NCBI RefSeq assembly: GCF_002217205.1
Contig: NZ_MUGT01000039.1
Coordinates: 1-38,375, forward strand
DNA from: Flavobacterium branchiophilum NBRC 15030 = ATCC 35035
Lineage (GTDB): Bacteria; Bacteroidota; Bacteroidia; Flavobacteriales; Flavobacteriaceae
DNA: 38,375 nt
Direction: 5' to 3'
Shown here: positions 14,411-23,192 of the stretch, in pieces
How positions within the stretch are numbered: the first letter of the stretch is position 1
Layout of the letters: each line of letters starts with the position of its first letter
The notes under the pieces: model-generated
The model's database searches: none
Told to the model about the DNA's origin: nothing
Seen by the model: the letters and a program-made list of their open reading frames with translations, nothing else
Program-made: the position numbers and the translations under genes

Positions 14411-14528
14411 TTACCGCAATTTGCGTTAGGGATAGCAGTGGAAATCCTTTTTTTGGGCGGGTGTGGGCTTTTTCTGCCCTTACCCGCCCAAAAAAAGATT
14501 GGAACGGATAGCCCGACCCTTGTGGTAA
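14411..14528. ncRNA. Structured intergenic element, possible small RNA or dispersed flavobacterial repeat
   Basis: The outer stem is TTACCGCAA (14411-14419) with TTGTGGTAA (14520-14528), 9 bp with one G-T. The central stem is a perfect 15 bp (14448-14462 with 14482-14496). The inner stem is GGGC (14465-14468) with GCCC (14476-14479). The single-stranded shoulders carry the same heptamer GGATAGC twice (14430-14436 and 14507-14513). It is far more GC-rich than its surroundings, and similar text (GGGATAGCAGTGGAAA) is familiar to me from other flavobacterial intergenic regions. It could belong to a known Bacteroidetes structured RNA such as Flavo-1, but I cannot confirm that. It lies between rodA and the DUF5687 permease, both minus, so the central stem could also terminate rodA transcription. 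Confidence 0.55.
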
Positions 14529-14576
14529 CGCCCAAAATATACGCTATTGATTGGGTGCTTTATTTAGAATTGAGCC

Positions 14577-15833
14577 TTAAAATATTTTTTTAGCATCCAT
14601 TTTCAAAAAAATGAACAACAAAATAGTAAAGCCCCATAAGCCAGACCCCCCGTAGGAAAAAAACGGCAATGGCACTCCAACGGTTGGAAAAATACCCAAA
14701 ACCATGGCGATATTTACAAAGGTGTGTATAAATAAAATGCCCGCAACACAATAGCCATATACCCTACTAAATTTGGTTTGTTGTCGTTCGGCTAAGTATA
14801 ATATTCTAATAATTAGCCCTACAAATAAGCCAATAACAAGTACACAACCAAAAAAGCCCCACTCTTCGCCAACAGTTGTAAAGATATAATCGGTGTGTTG
14901 CTCTGGTACAAAACCGCCTTTGGTTTGTGTGCCTTCAAGGTATCCTTTGCCAAACCAGCCTCCAGAGCCTACTGCTATTTTTGATTGATTGGTATTGTAG
15001 CCAATGCCTTTCATATCGACTGCTTTGCCTAATAAAATATTGAAGCGGTCTCGGTGGTGTTGTTTAAAAACATGATTGAAAACATAATCAACCGAAAATA
15101 CATAGCTGGTTACTGAAAATAATAATATTGAACTAAAAATGAGATTTCTGTTGATTTTACGGCTTTTGACATAATGGATAATCAACAATAGCAATACCGC
15201 CAGCGAAATATAAATAGGCTGAAAAACCAAAGCACATACGAATAATAGGATGGCTAAAAAACCTATTTGCAAATACCAAGTGGGCAAACCTTCTCTGTAC
15301 AATACAAAAAAGAAAACAAAATAGATCATGGCACTTCCTGGGTCTGGCTGGGGCAATATGAGTAATACGGGCAAAAATACAATTGCCAAAGCTTTGATTT
15401 GGCTGTCCATTTTTTTTAAATTGATTTGGACATCGCTCAAATATTTTGCTAATGCTAATGCGGTTGCTGCTTTTGCAAATTCAGACGGCTGCAAAGTAAA
15501 ACTACCAATCCCATACCAACATCTTTGTCCGGCAATGGTTTTGCCAAAAACAAAAAGGCCTAGTAATGATAATAAAGAAACTACATAAAGGATACTGGTA
15601 TATTTTTCATAAAAACGAGATTCTACAAACAGCACCATCAAAATTATGGGTATAGTAAGTAAAATAAACATCAATTGCTTGCCATACAACTCCGACAAAT
15701 CGAAGATAAAAGTTTCTTCTAAAGGCGTAGTTAAGGTGGACGAAAAGATATTCATCCATCCCATGATGACCAATACAAAATAAATGGATACACAAATCCA
15801 ATCAATATTACCAATAACATTTTGATTTCTCAT
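14577..15833 (-). CDS. rodA: Peptidoglycan glycosyltransferase RodA (SEDS family)
   Basis: RodA polymerises lipid II into glycan strands during cell elongation, with PBP2 as partner transpeptidase. The 418-residue product has about ten membrane helices and the SEDS motifs WYGIGSFTLQPSEFAK, LPQPDPGSAMI, GFVPEQHTDYIF and GVPLPFFSYGGSGL. It is the last gene of mreB-mreC-mreD-mrdA-rodA, 62 nt after mrdA. Confidence 0.97.
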   Translation of the reverse strand: MRNQNVIGNIDWICVSIYFVLVIMGWMNIFSSTLTTPLEETFIFDLSELYGKQLMFILLTIPIILMVLFVESRFYEKYTSILYVVSLLSLLGLFVFGKTIAGQRCWYGIGSFTLQPSEFAKAATALALAKYLSDVQINLKKMDSQIKALAIVFLPVLLILPQPDPGSAMIYFVFFFVLYREGLPTWYLQIGFLAILLFVCALVFQPIYISLAVLLLLIIHYVKSRKINRNLIFSSILLFSVTSYVFSVDYVFNHVFKQHHRDRFNILLGKAVDMKGIGYNTNQSKIAVGSGGWFGKGYLEGTQTKGGFVPEQHTDYIFTTVGEEWGFFGCVLVIGLFVGLIIRILYLAERQQTKFSRVYGYCVAGILFIHTFVNIAMVLGIFPTVGVPLPFFSYGGSGLWGFTILLFIFLKMDAKKIF

Positions 15834-15895
15834 GAACTTTTAATTTTTGTAAGGTCAATAATTTTTAAGAGTACAAACTAGGTGTCGTTTTGGTG

Positions 15896-17869
15896 TTATG
15901 GATTCCCTAAATCTAATTCGGCATCTACGGTATTAGGTTTGGGCTTATCGGCAGGTTTAACTGCGGGTTTTGTTTCAGGGCTTGTGTTTTTTGGTACTAA
16001 TGGTTTAGTAGTTTCTTTTTTTATAGTATCGGTTGGTTTATTTTCATAACGGTTGTAAAGCGGTTGTAAACTGGTATTGAACATGCGTTGCTCTAATCTG
16101 GTAAGGGTTATTTTCTTTTTGATGTATTTTTCTATCATCAAACTGACAATTGGCCCAGCAATATTGGCTCCAAACCCTCCATTTTCTACAAAAACAGCAA
16201 TGGCAATTTTAGGATTTTCCATGGGTGCAAATGCTACAAAGATAGAATGGTCTTGTAATTTTACACGTCGTCCATAAATTTTGGCATAATTTTCTGCAGT
16301 ACCTGTTTTTCCACATAAATTAATACCGGGCACTCCAAGTCCGTGAGCAGTTCCGTGGTTATATACATCGAACAAACCAGAAATTACAGGATCAAAATAT
16401 TTTGGATCAATACTTGTTTGGTGTTTGGTTCTGAATTTTATGTCGATCAATTGTCCTTCAATATTTTTAATAATATGAGGTGTATAATAATAGCCTTTGT
16501 TGGCTACAGTAGCAATCATATTGGCCAATTGTATGGGTGTAGTCAAAATTTCGCCCTGGCCGATAGAATTTGAAACAATAGTAGTTCCGCCCCAACCTCC
16601 GTTTGGATACACTTTTTTATAATAAGCGGCATCTGGCACATGCCCTTTTCTACCAGTTGGCAAATCATATCCCATAAATTGACCTAAACCAAAACTTTTT
16701 ACATGATTGCTCCATATATCAACAGCTTTTGGTGCCTTGTATTTGCCAATAGTTCGCAAATAAGCATTTGCAAAATAAGCATTGCATGACCTATAAATAC
16801 CATTGTGCAATTGGTGTGGACCAGAACCTCCATGACATTTCATAAAATGACCTCTTCCCAAGCCAATTCCGTGGTGGCAAAAAAATGTTGTTTCTTCATC
16901 GATTACTTGCTCCTGAAGTGCCACAAGCCCTGTAAGAATTTTAAAGGGCGACCCTGGTGGATACTCTGCCAAAAGTCCACGGTCGTATGTTGGTTTTGCC
17001 AACGAATCGTTATACAACATGGTGTAATTTTTGGACCTTTCTCTTCCTACAAGTAAAGCTGGGTTATAAGAAGGAGCTGTTACAAGGGCCAATATTTCGC
17101 CCGACTTGGGGTCTATGGCTACTATACCGCCTCTTTTATTTTTCATAAGAGCTTCGCCATATTTTTGCAATTCAATATCAATCGTAAGTTTGATGTCTTT
17201 TCCTTGCACGGCAACGGTATCAAACTTGCCTTCTTTATAAGATCCTATTTCTCGGTTATATTTGTCTTTTTGAAGGTATTTAACGCCTTTTACACCTCTC
17301 AAAATTTCTTCATAACTTTCTTCAACACCTTGTTTTCCAATCAAATCGCCACTTTTATAGTAGGGTTGTTTGGAAATAATTCGTTCGTTTACTTGCGTAA
17401 TGAATCCAAAAACATTGGCCCCAACAGCCACTTGATAATCTCTTAATGAACGCTTTTGAATTTCAAATCCCGAAAATTTTCGAGCTTTTTCTTGAAAAGC
17501 GGCATATTCTTGTTTGTTCAATTGTGGCAAAAATACCGAACGCAACATGGGACTATACGTTTTGGCTTTTTCCAGCTTTCGCAAAAAATCTTGTTTTGTA
17601 ATATGCAACAAATTACACAATTCTAAAGTGTCTATGTCCTTAACATATCTTGGAGTAACCATAATATCATAAGAAGGCTGATTGGCAACAAGCAATTTGC
17701 CATAACGGTCATAAATATAGCCACGTTCAGGGTAATTATAATTGATTTTTATGGCATTATTTTCCGATTTTAGTTTAAAAGAATCATCAATAATTTGTAA
17801 ATAAAAAATTCTAATCAAAAGCAATACCGCAGCTCCAATAACAATAGCGGGTAGTAACATTTTTCTCAT
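15896..17869 (-). CDS. mrdA: Penicillin-binding protein 2 (elongation transpeptidase)
   Basis: PBP2 cross-links peptidoglycan at the side wall in the periplasm and activates RodA. The 657-residue protein has one N-terminal membrane helix (residues about 7-26), a pedestal dimerisation domain, and a transpeptidase domain with the catalytic triad of motifs: PPGSPFKI (SxxK), YRSCNAYF (SxN) and LCGKTGTAEN (KTG). A Lys/Pro/Thr-rich tail of about 60 residues follows the catalytic domain. Its start overlaps the mreD stop by 4 nt (ATGA). Confidence 0.97.
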   Translation of the reverse strand: MRKMLLPAIVIGAAVLLLIRIFYLQIIDDSFKLKSENNAIKINYNYPERGYIYDRYGKLLVANQPSYDIMVTPRYVKDIDTLELCNLLHITKQDFLRKLEKAKTYSPMLRSVFLPQLNKQEYAAFQEKARKFSGFEIQKRSLRDYQVAVGANVFGFITQVNERIISKQPYYKSGDLIGKQGVEESYEEILRGVKGVKYLQKDKYNREIGSYKEGKFDTVAVQGKDIKLTIDIELQKYGEALMKNKRGGIVAIDPKSGEILALVTAPSYNPALLVGRERSKNYTMLYNDSLAKPTYDRGLLAEYPPGSPFKILTGLVALQEQVIDEETTFFCHHGIGLGRGHFMKCHGGSGPHQLHNGIYRSCNAYFANAYLRTIGKYKAPKAVDIWSNHVKSFGLGQFMGYDLPTGRKGHVPDAAYYKKVYPNGGWGGTTIVSNSIGQGEILTTPIQLANMIATVANKGYYYTPHIIKNIEGQLIDIKFRTKHQTSIDPKYFDPVISGLFDVYNHGTAHGLGVPGINLCGKTGTAENYAKIYGRRVKLQDHSIFVAFAPMENPKIAIAVFVENGGFGANIAGPIVSLMIEKYIKKKITLTRLEQRMFNTSLQPLYNRYENKPTDTIKKETTKPLVPKNTSPETKPAVKPADKPKPNTVDAELDLGNP

Positions 17870-18372
17870 CTCTTATTTGGCTTTATTAAATAAATAATAC
17901 ATATATTTATTATTATTGTAAATGCAGCAGTCAATATTGTTTTGTAAAACAGCTCCCAAAGCAAATAAAAGCTAAACAATTCTAATATAAAAAACACCAA
18001 GTGGTGTATCATTACAGCTAAAAGAATAAATGAAAATCTTTCGGGCGAAAGGACATCGTTGAGCCTAACGGTTTGATATTCATAACTCAATCCAAATGCG
18101 GCTTTAAACAACCATGGTCTAATATAGGCTAATACAAGACAAGCTGTTGCATGAACCCCTCCTGAATTTGAAAACAAATCCATAAAAACACCTAAGGCAA
18201 AACTTGCCAATAAAAGGCCATTCCGATTGCTATTTACTGGATATAAGATAATGAATAAAATATAGGGATATGGATTTAAAAAACCGCCCAAATTCAAACG
18301 GCTACAAATCACTTGTTGCACGGCAAGTAGCAGCACAAAACGGGCCATATTATGTAATACAGTACTATTCAT
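17866..18372 (-). CDS. mreD: Rod shape-determining protein MreD
   Basis: MreD is a small inner-membrane protein of the elongation complex. The 168-residue sequence has five or six hydrophobic segments (for example ARFVLLLAVQQVICSRLNLG and YPYILFIILYP). It is assigned by position between mreC and mrdA, by size and by topology, since MreD sequences are poorly conserved. It overlaps mreC by 8 nt and mrdA by 4 nt. Confidence 0.93.
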   Translation of the reverse strand: MNSTVLHNMARFVLLLAVQQVICSRLNLGGFLNPYPYILFIILYPVNSNRNGLLLASFALGVFMDLFSNSGGVHATACLVLAYIRPWLFKAAFGLSYEYQTVRLNDVLSPERFSFILLAVMIHHLVFFILELFSFYLLWELFYKTILTAAFTIIINICIIYLIKPNKR

Positions 18373-19192
18373 TTTTAGTAGTCTTGGCTTCTAATGATTT
18401 TTTTTCTAAACTTACTGCTTTTTTTATTACATATACATGTCCTAAATTGGTCATATCATTAAACAATTTGATATCTAATGTAAAATAATTGGTTTCATCA
18501 TCTGTATATAATTTTTCTACTATTCCAATATTAACATTTTCAGGAAAAATATCTGATTGTTCGCCCGTAACAATAGTGTCGCCTTTTTTTACAGAGGCCA
18601 ATCTTGGAATATCCACTAATTGTACAAAACCCGTATTTTCACCATTCCAAGTTAAAGTACCAAAGTGATTTGATTTTTTTAACTTGGCATTTATTTTAGA
18701 ATTGACGTTCAAAATACTTTGTACAGTTGCAAAATTAGCAGATGTATTTTCGATGATTCCAACAATGCCTTGGTCGTTTACAACTCCCATATCGGTTTTG
18801 ACACCAATTTTTTGTCCTACATTCAAGGTCAAATAATTTTCTTGTCGGGTATAAGAATTATTAATAACCTTGGCCAAAATAACATCTGTATGATGAAAGC
18901 CACTTAAATTTGGGTTGATGATGGGTACAACAGTATCTTTCTTATTAAATAATAGCATTTTCAATCGGGCGTTTTCTGCAGCAAGCGCTTGATTTTGACC
19001 ACGAAGACTTAAGTATTCGTCTAGTTTGCTCAATTCGTTATACACATTTCCGCTTACAAAATTGGCCGAACTGATTATTTTACTTTTATGATAGGAATGA
19101 GATTGAATGGTAAAACCCAAGCCAGTACTTAATAGCAACAAAAACAGTAAGTTATTACTGTTTTTAATTAAAAAATTTACTATTTGCTGCAT
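18365..19192 (-). CDS. mreC: Rod shape-determining protein MreC
   Basis: MreC is a periplasmic scaffold that activates PBP2. The 275-residue protein has a membrane anchor at residues about 12-30 (NNLLFLLLLSTGLGFTIQ), a coiled coil near residues 55-85 (LRGQNQALAAENARLKMLLF), and the paired beta-barrel domain with VGQKIGVKTDMGVVNDQGIV and TLTWNGENTGFVQLVDIP. It follows mreB by 45 nt. Confidence 0.96.
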   Translation of the reverse strand: MQQIVNFLIKNSNNLLFLLLLSTGLGFTIQSHSYHKSKIISSANFVSGNVYNELSKLDEYLSLRGQNQALAAENARLKMLLFNKKDTVVPIINPNLSGFHHTDVILAKVINNSYTRQENYLTLNVGQKIGVKTDMGVVNDQGIVGIIENTSANFATVQSILNVNSKINAKLKKSNHFGTLTWNGENTGFVQLVDIPRLASVKKGDTIVTGEQSDIFPENVNIGIVEKLYTDDETNYFTLDIKLFNDMTNLGHVYVIKKAVSLEKKSLEAKTTKNE

Positions 19193-19237
19193 CTTTGTTC
19201 AATCTAAATGATAAAATAACCCATTGTTATTTGAAAA

Positions 19238-20266
19238 TTATTTAATTAGAATATTTTTAAATTTGGCTAAACCTTTTAAGGCAATTCCTGTACCTCTCAC
19301 AACGGCTCTTAATGGATCTTCGGCAATATAGACAGGTAAATCTGTTTTTAACGAAATTCGTTTATCTAAACCTCTCAACATCGAGCCTCCACCGGCTAAA
19401 TAAATACCTGTATTGTAAATATCGGCTGCCAATTCTGGTGGTGTTTGGGATAAGGTTTCTAAAATAGCATCTTCAACTCTTTGAATCGATTTATCCAATG
19501 CTTTTGCAATTTCTCTCGACGAAACATCAACCTGTTTAGGCTTGCCGGTTAGCAAATCTCGTCCTTGAACAGACATATCTTCTGGTGGCGAGTCCAAATC
19601 TTCGATGGCGGCACCTATTTCTATTTTAATTTTTTCGGCTGTACTTTCACCAACAAATAAGTTGTGTTGTGTTCGCATGTAATATACAATATCATTTGTA
19701 AACACATCGCCCGCAATTTTTACAGACTTATCACACACGATACCTCCTAATGCTATTACAGCTATTTCCGTTGTTCCGCCACCAATATCTACTATCATAT
19801 TGCCTTTGGGTTGCATGATATCGATTCCAATACCAATTGCGGCAGCCATGGGCTCATGTATCAAATATACTTCTTTCCCATTTACACGCTCACACGATTC
19901 TTTTACGGCTCGCATTTCTACTTCGGTTATCCCAGATGGGATACAAACTACCATTCGAAGTGCGGGTTGGAACATTTTTTTTTGTAAAGCGGGTATGCTT
20001 TTGATAAGCATTTTTATCATTTGTTCCGAGGCATCAAAATCGGCAATTACCCCGTCTTTCAATGGTCGGATGGTTTTAATATTTTGATGGGTTTTTCCTT
20101 GCATCAAGTTGGCTTCTTTACCAACTGCAATTATGGCTCCCGTTTCTCGATTTCGAGCTACAATAGACGGGCTATCAATAACAACTTTGTCGTTGTGAAT
20201 AATTAAAGTATTGGCTGTACCGAGGTCTATCGCAATATCTTCGGTCATAAAATCAAAAAATCCCAT
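19238..20266 (-). CDS. mreB: Rod shape-determining actin-like protein MreB
   Basis: MreB forms membrane-bound filaments that direct the elongation machinery. The 342-residue product contains the actin-fold motifs IDLGTANTLI, MIVDIGGGTTEIAVIALGG and GIYLAGGGSMLRG, plus LIHEPMAAAIGIGIDI. It opens the operon mreB-mreC-mreD-mrdA-rodA and has a good promoter 39 nt upstream. In flavobacteria I would expect purH directly upstream; here it is separated. Confidence 0.98.
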   Translation of the reverse strand: MGFFDFMTEDIAIDLGTANTLIIHNDKVVIDSPSIVARNRETGAIIAVGKEANLMQGKTHQNIKTIRPLKDGVIADFDASEQMIKMLIKSIPALQKKMFQPALRMVVCIPSGITEVEMRAVKESCERVNGKEVYLIHEPMAAAIGIGIDIMQPKGNMIVDIGGGTTEIAVIALGGIVCDKSVKIAGDVFTNDIVYYMRTQHNLFVGESTAEKIKIEIGAAIEDLDSPPEDMSVQGRDLLTGKPKQVDVSSREIAKALDKSIQRVEDAILETLSQTPPELAADIYNTGIYLAGGGSMLRGLDKRISLKTDLPVYIAEDPLRAVVRGTGIALKGLAKFKNILIK

Positions 20267-20305
20267 AATTTTATAAGGGGTTAGTATTCATATTATTTTT
20301 ACGTG

Positions 20306-20339
20306 CAAAGATATATAAATTAAAACTACAATCCGACAA
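20306..20339 (-). promoter_or_regulatory. Promoter of the mreBCD-mrdA-rodA operon
   Basis: On the minus strand TTG (20339-20337) and TATCTTTG (20313-20306) are 23 bp apart, the long end of the accepted spacing. The -7 element is 39 nt from the mreB ATG. Confidence 0.6.
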
Positions 20340-20649
20340 TTTTTTTGTTGCTAATTTTAGATTTTATTTGTTTTAAAGACATAATGCTAAAAGTACCGAT
20401 AAAATCAATCTTATTTTATTTTTTTATAAAAATCATTTTTATAGGATTCTATTTATTTTGATAATTTTTATTAAACGTTAAGTGTTTATTTTAAATATTT
20501 TTTTTAAAATCCTATTCTTGTCATTATACGAAGATGTTTGTTTTTGGCTTGATGTGGTATCTATATAAAAACGAAAATCCGATATACTGTTATCTGCACT
20601 AATGGTTTAAATAAATGTGGTAAAAAATTTAAAATCAAATTGTTAGGTT
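20340..20649. other. Intergenic region between gldD and mreB
   Basis: About 310 bp of very AT-rich sequence without an open frame, RNA gene or clear hairpin terminator for gldD. Nothing further was seen. Confidence 0.5.
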
Positions 20650-21213
20650 TTATTTCCAACGCAATGTTTCGATGATCGTTTGCATATCGTTTTTAATATA
20701 GTTTGCGGCAGGCATGATAGAGTCAAAATGGGGTTTTGCATAAAAATAAACAGCACAATCTACAAAGTGTTTGGTACTGTCTGTTACATAAAATTGGGCA
20801 TTGGTGGCCGCATTTCCATTGACCTGATAAAACATACCGTACACTTTTTTGGTTGGATTCAAATAGGGTTGTTCTAATATATCGTCGGCCTTTATTACGT
20901 GTTCGTAAGTCAATTTTTGAGCATCTTTTAATAACAATTTGATGTTTTGATTAACGGGTTTGTAGCTCAAATATAAGGTTGCTTTCATTTTGGGATAGGT
21001 TATTTCCAAATTGCAGTTTGACTTTTCTTTGATAATCGCCTCGCTATTCATATCAAATGTAAAGGGACAATGGTTTTCAAAATGTACATATTGGGCTTTT
21101 GGATAATCCAATCTTAAATATCCCGTAGGCTTTGGGAGTTTTTCCTTTTGACAAGCTGTAAATAAAGAGGGCATCAAGAAAAATATTAGGATTATAAGGA
21201 TGCTATTTTTCAT
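20650..21213 (-). CDS. gldD: Gliding motility lipoprotein GldD
   Basis: GldD is needed for gliding and type 9 secretion in Flavobacterium johnsoniae, where mutants are non-motile. The 187-residue protein has a lipoprotein signal (LMPSLFTAC, Cys at residue 21) and the family text PTGYLRLDYPKAQYVHFENH, CPFTFDMN and YFYAKPHFDSIMPAANYIKN. It starts directly after the gldE stop, so the two are co-transcribed. Confidence 0.95.
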   Translation of the reverse strand: MKNSILIILIFFLMPSLFTACQKEKLPKPTGYLRLDYPKAQYVHFENHCPFTFDMNSEAIIKEKSNCNLEITYPKMKATLYLSYKPVNQNIKLLLKDAQKLTYEHVIKADDILEQPYLNPTKKVYGMFYQVNGNAATNAQFYVTDSTKHFVDCAVYFYAKPHFDSIMPAANYIKNDMQTIIETLRWK

Positions 21214-22521
21214 TTATTTCAAAGTATTTTCAATTGTTATTTTAATTTCTTTGATTCTTTTATTATCAAGTACCAATATGGTAAATATATAGTTATGAAA
21301 GCTAATTTTTTGGTCTTTTTTGGGAAAATTACCCAAAATTTCAAGTATAAATCCAGCTAATGTTTCTGCTTCGCCTTTGTGTGTTTCAAAAGGGGTTTCG
21401 TCGCAATCGATGATTCTATAAAAATCTTTAAGGTTGATTTTTCCTTCAAACACAAAATTATGAGCATCAATTTTGGTATAATTTATTGGATCGTCATCAA
21501 ACTCATCGCTAATATCGCCAACAATTTCTTCGATAACATCTTCTAATGAAACCAAACCCGAGGTGCCGCCATACTCATCTACAACTATGGCCAAATGGTT
21601 TTTCATGGTTTGAAAATCTTTGAGCAAATTATCGAGTTTTTTGTTTTCTGGAACAAAAAAAGGCTCTCTAAGTAAAGACTTCCAATCAAAATGTTGTTGG
21701 TCTATATAAGGCAATACGTCTTTTACAAACAATACTCCTTTAATATTATCTATATTATCTTGATATACCGGAATTCTTGAATAACCTTTTGCAATAATTT
21801 GTTCGCATATTTCGGCAAAACTACTAGATATTTCAAGTCCAAAAATATCTATTCTAGGACTCATCACTTGCTTGGTATCGGTATTGCCAAAACTAACAAT
21901 TCCTTCGAGAATTTTTTGTTCCTTTGGCGATGTTTCAGCCGTAGATGTAAGCTCCAAGGCTTGAGACAGTTGATCTACAGAAAAATTGGTTTTTTGTTTA
22001 CCCAATTGATCTGTCAAAAAAACCGTTGTGGCTCTCATGGGCAAGCTAATTGGTGTTAAAACTTGGTCCAAAATGGAGAGTGGTGTGGCTATAAAAAAAG
22101 AGAATTTGAGGTTGTTTCTGCTGGCATAAATTTTGGGCAATACCTCTGCAAAAAGCAAAATCAGAAAGGTTACTACAACTACTTCTATCAAAAAACGCAA
22201 CCAATATGGCGTAATGGTAACAAAAAGCACTTCGGCAATAAATGAAAAAAGCATCACCACCCCAATATTCATAAAATTATAGGTAACTAAAATGGTGGCC
22301 AATAACTTTTTGGGTTTTGATAAAAGTTTATGAATGGTTTGTGCTTTGAAAGGATCTAGTTCTTGAGCTTTTTCCAAATCTTTTGGCGACAACGAAAACA
22401 ATGCTATTTCTGCAGCAGAAACTAGAGCTGAACAAAAAAGCAAAACAACAATGCCTAGCAATCCAATGATTAAATTGACATCAAAATAGGGCGTTGTAAT
22501 AAAACTGGGTTCTGGGTCCAA
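21214..22521 (-). CDS. gldE: Gliding motility-associated protein GldE (DUF21/CBS/CorC family)
   Basis: The 435-residue protein has an N-terminal DUF21 membrane domain with four helices (VSAAEIALFSLSPKDLEKAQ follows the first), a CBS pair near residues 215-335 (MSPRIDIFGLEI, YSRIPVYQDNIDNIKGVLFV, VVDEYGGTSGLVSLEDVIEE) and a C-terminal CorC/HlyC domain. Such proteins are linked to divalent-cation transport. GldE is partly redundant in gliding and is found next to gldD. It follows ssb by 23 nt. Confidence 0.94.
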   Translation of the reverse strand: MDPEPSFITTPYFDVNLIIGLLGIVVLLFCSALVSAAEIALFSLSPKDLEKAQELDPFKAQTIHKLLSKPKKLLATILVTYNFMNIGVVMLFSFIAEVLFVTITPYWLRFLIEVVVVTFLILLFAEVLPKIYASRNNLKFSFFIATPLSILDQVLTPISLPMRATTVFLTDQLGKQKTNFSVDQLSQALELTSTAETSPKEQKILEGIVSFGNTDTKQVMSPRIDIFGLEISSSFAEICEQIIAKGYSRIPVYQDNIDNIKGVLFVKDVLPYIDQQHFDWKSLLREPFFVPENKKLDNLLKDFQTMKNHLAIVVDEYGGTSGLVSLEDVIEEIVGDISDEFDDDPINYTKIDAHNFVFEGKINLKDFYRIIDCDETPFETHKGEAETLAGFILEILGNFPKKDQKISFHNYIFTILVLDNKRIKEIKITIENTLK

Positions 22522-22544
22522 CTGGATAAAATTTAGTTCAACAA

Positions 22545-22970
22545 TTAAAACGGCAAATCGTTTTCTGGTTTTGGTACGTTAGCGTTGTCAAAAGTAGTGT
22601 TTTTTTTGGATTCTGCCCTTGCTTCACTTTCTTTTTTTGATGTTAAAAATGTAAATTCACGTACTTGTATTTCTGATGTATATTTGACAGTTCCGTCTTC
22701 GGTTTGCCATTGGCGGGTTTTGATTCGGCCTTCTACATAAATTTTATCTCCTTTTGAAAGGTATTTTTCGCAAATTTCTGCATCTTTATTTCGTACTACT
22801 AAATTATGCCATTCGGTTACCGTTGTGCGTTCGTTGGTTAATTTATTGGTAAATGTTTCATTTGTTGCCAACGGGAATCTGCCTATGCAATTGCCATTTT
22901 CGAAATAATGTAATTTGACATCCTCGCCCAAATGACCAATTAGCATAACTTTGTTTAATGTACCACTCAT
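22545..22970 (-). CDS. ssb: Single-stranded DNA-binding protein
   Basis: SSB coats single-stranded DNA and recruits repair and replication proteins. I prefer the start at 22970 (MSGTLNKVMLIGHLGEDVKL, 141 residues) over an upstream ATG at 22994, since SSBs begin shortly before LNKVMLIG. The OB fold shows CIGRFPLATNE, TEWHNLVVRN and YVEGRIKTRQW. The linker is short and the acidic tip ENDLPF is the usual protein-binding tail. It heads ssb-gldE-gldD, an order known in F. johnsoniae. Confidence 0.95.
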   Translation of the reverse strand: MSGTLNKVMLIGHLGEDVKLHYFENGNCIGRFPLATNETFTNKLTNERTTVTEWHNLVVRNKDAEICEKYLSKGDKIYVEGRIKTRQWQTEDGTVKYTSEIQVREFTFLTSKKESEARAESKKNTTFDNANVPKPENDLPF

Positions 22971-23023
22971 TTTTTTTTGTATTAATTGGTTCAAAGTTAA
23001 TGATTTTTAAATATAAAACAAAA

Positions 23024-23052
23024 AAAACCATCAAATTTACTTGGATGGTTTT
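23024..23052 (-). terminator. Intrinsic terminator after nuoN
   Basis: AAAACCATC (23024-23032) pairs perfectly with GATGGTTTT (23044-23052) with an 11-nt loop. On the minus strand a run of T follows. It separates nuoN from ssb. Confidence 0.75.
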
Positions 23053-23192
23053 AGTCATAGAATTTTATAATTTTAATGGATAATTAAGTCATTAATTCCT
23101 ATTATGAATAAGGTAACAACTTGTTTATTCGTATAGAATATCATCTATGTGTTTTTAATACAAGAGCCATTTTATAACAATGGAAGATTATA

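Noticed and set aside
22971..22994. Upstream start for ssb
   Set aside because: It adds MNQLIQKK before the normal SSB beginning. The ATG at 22970 fits the family better.
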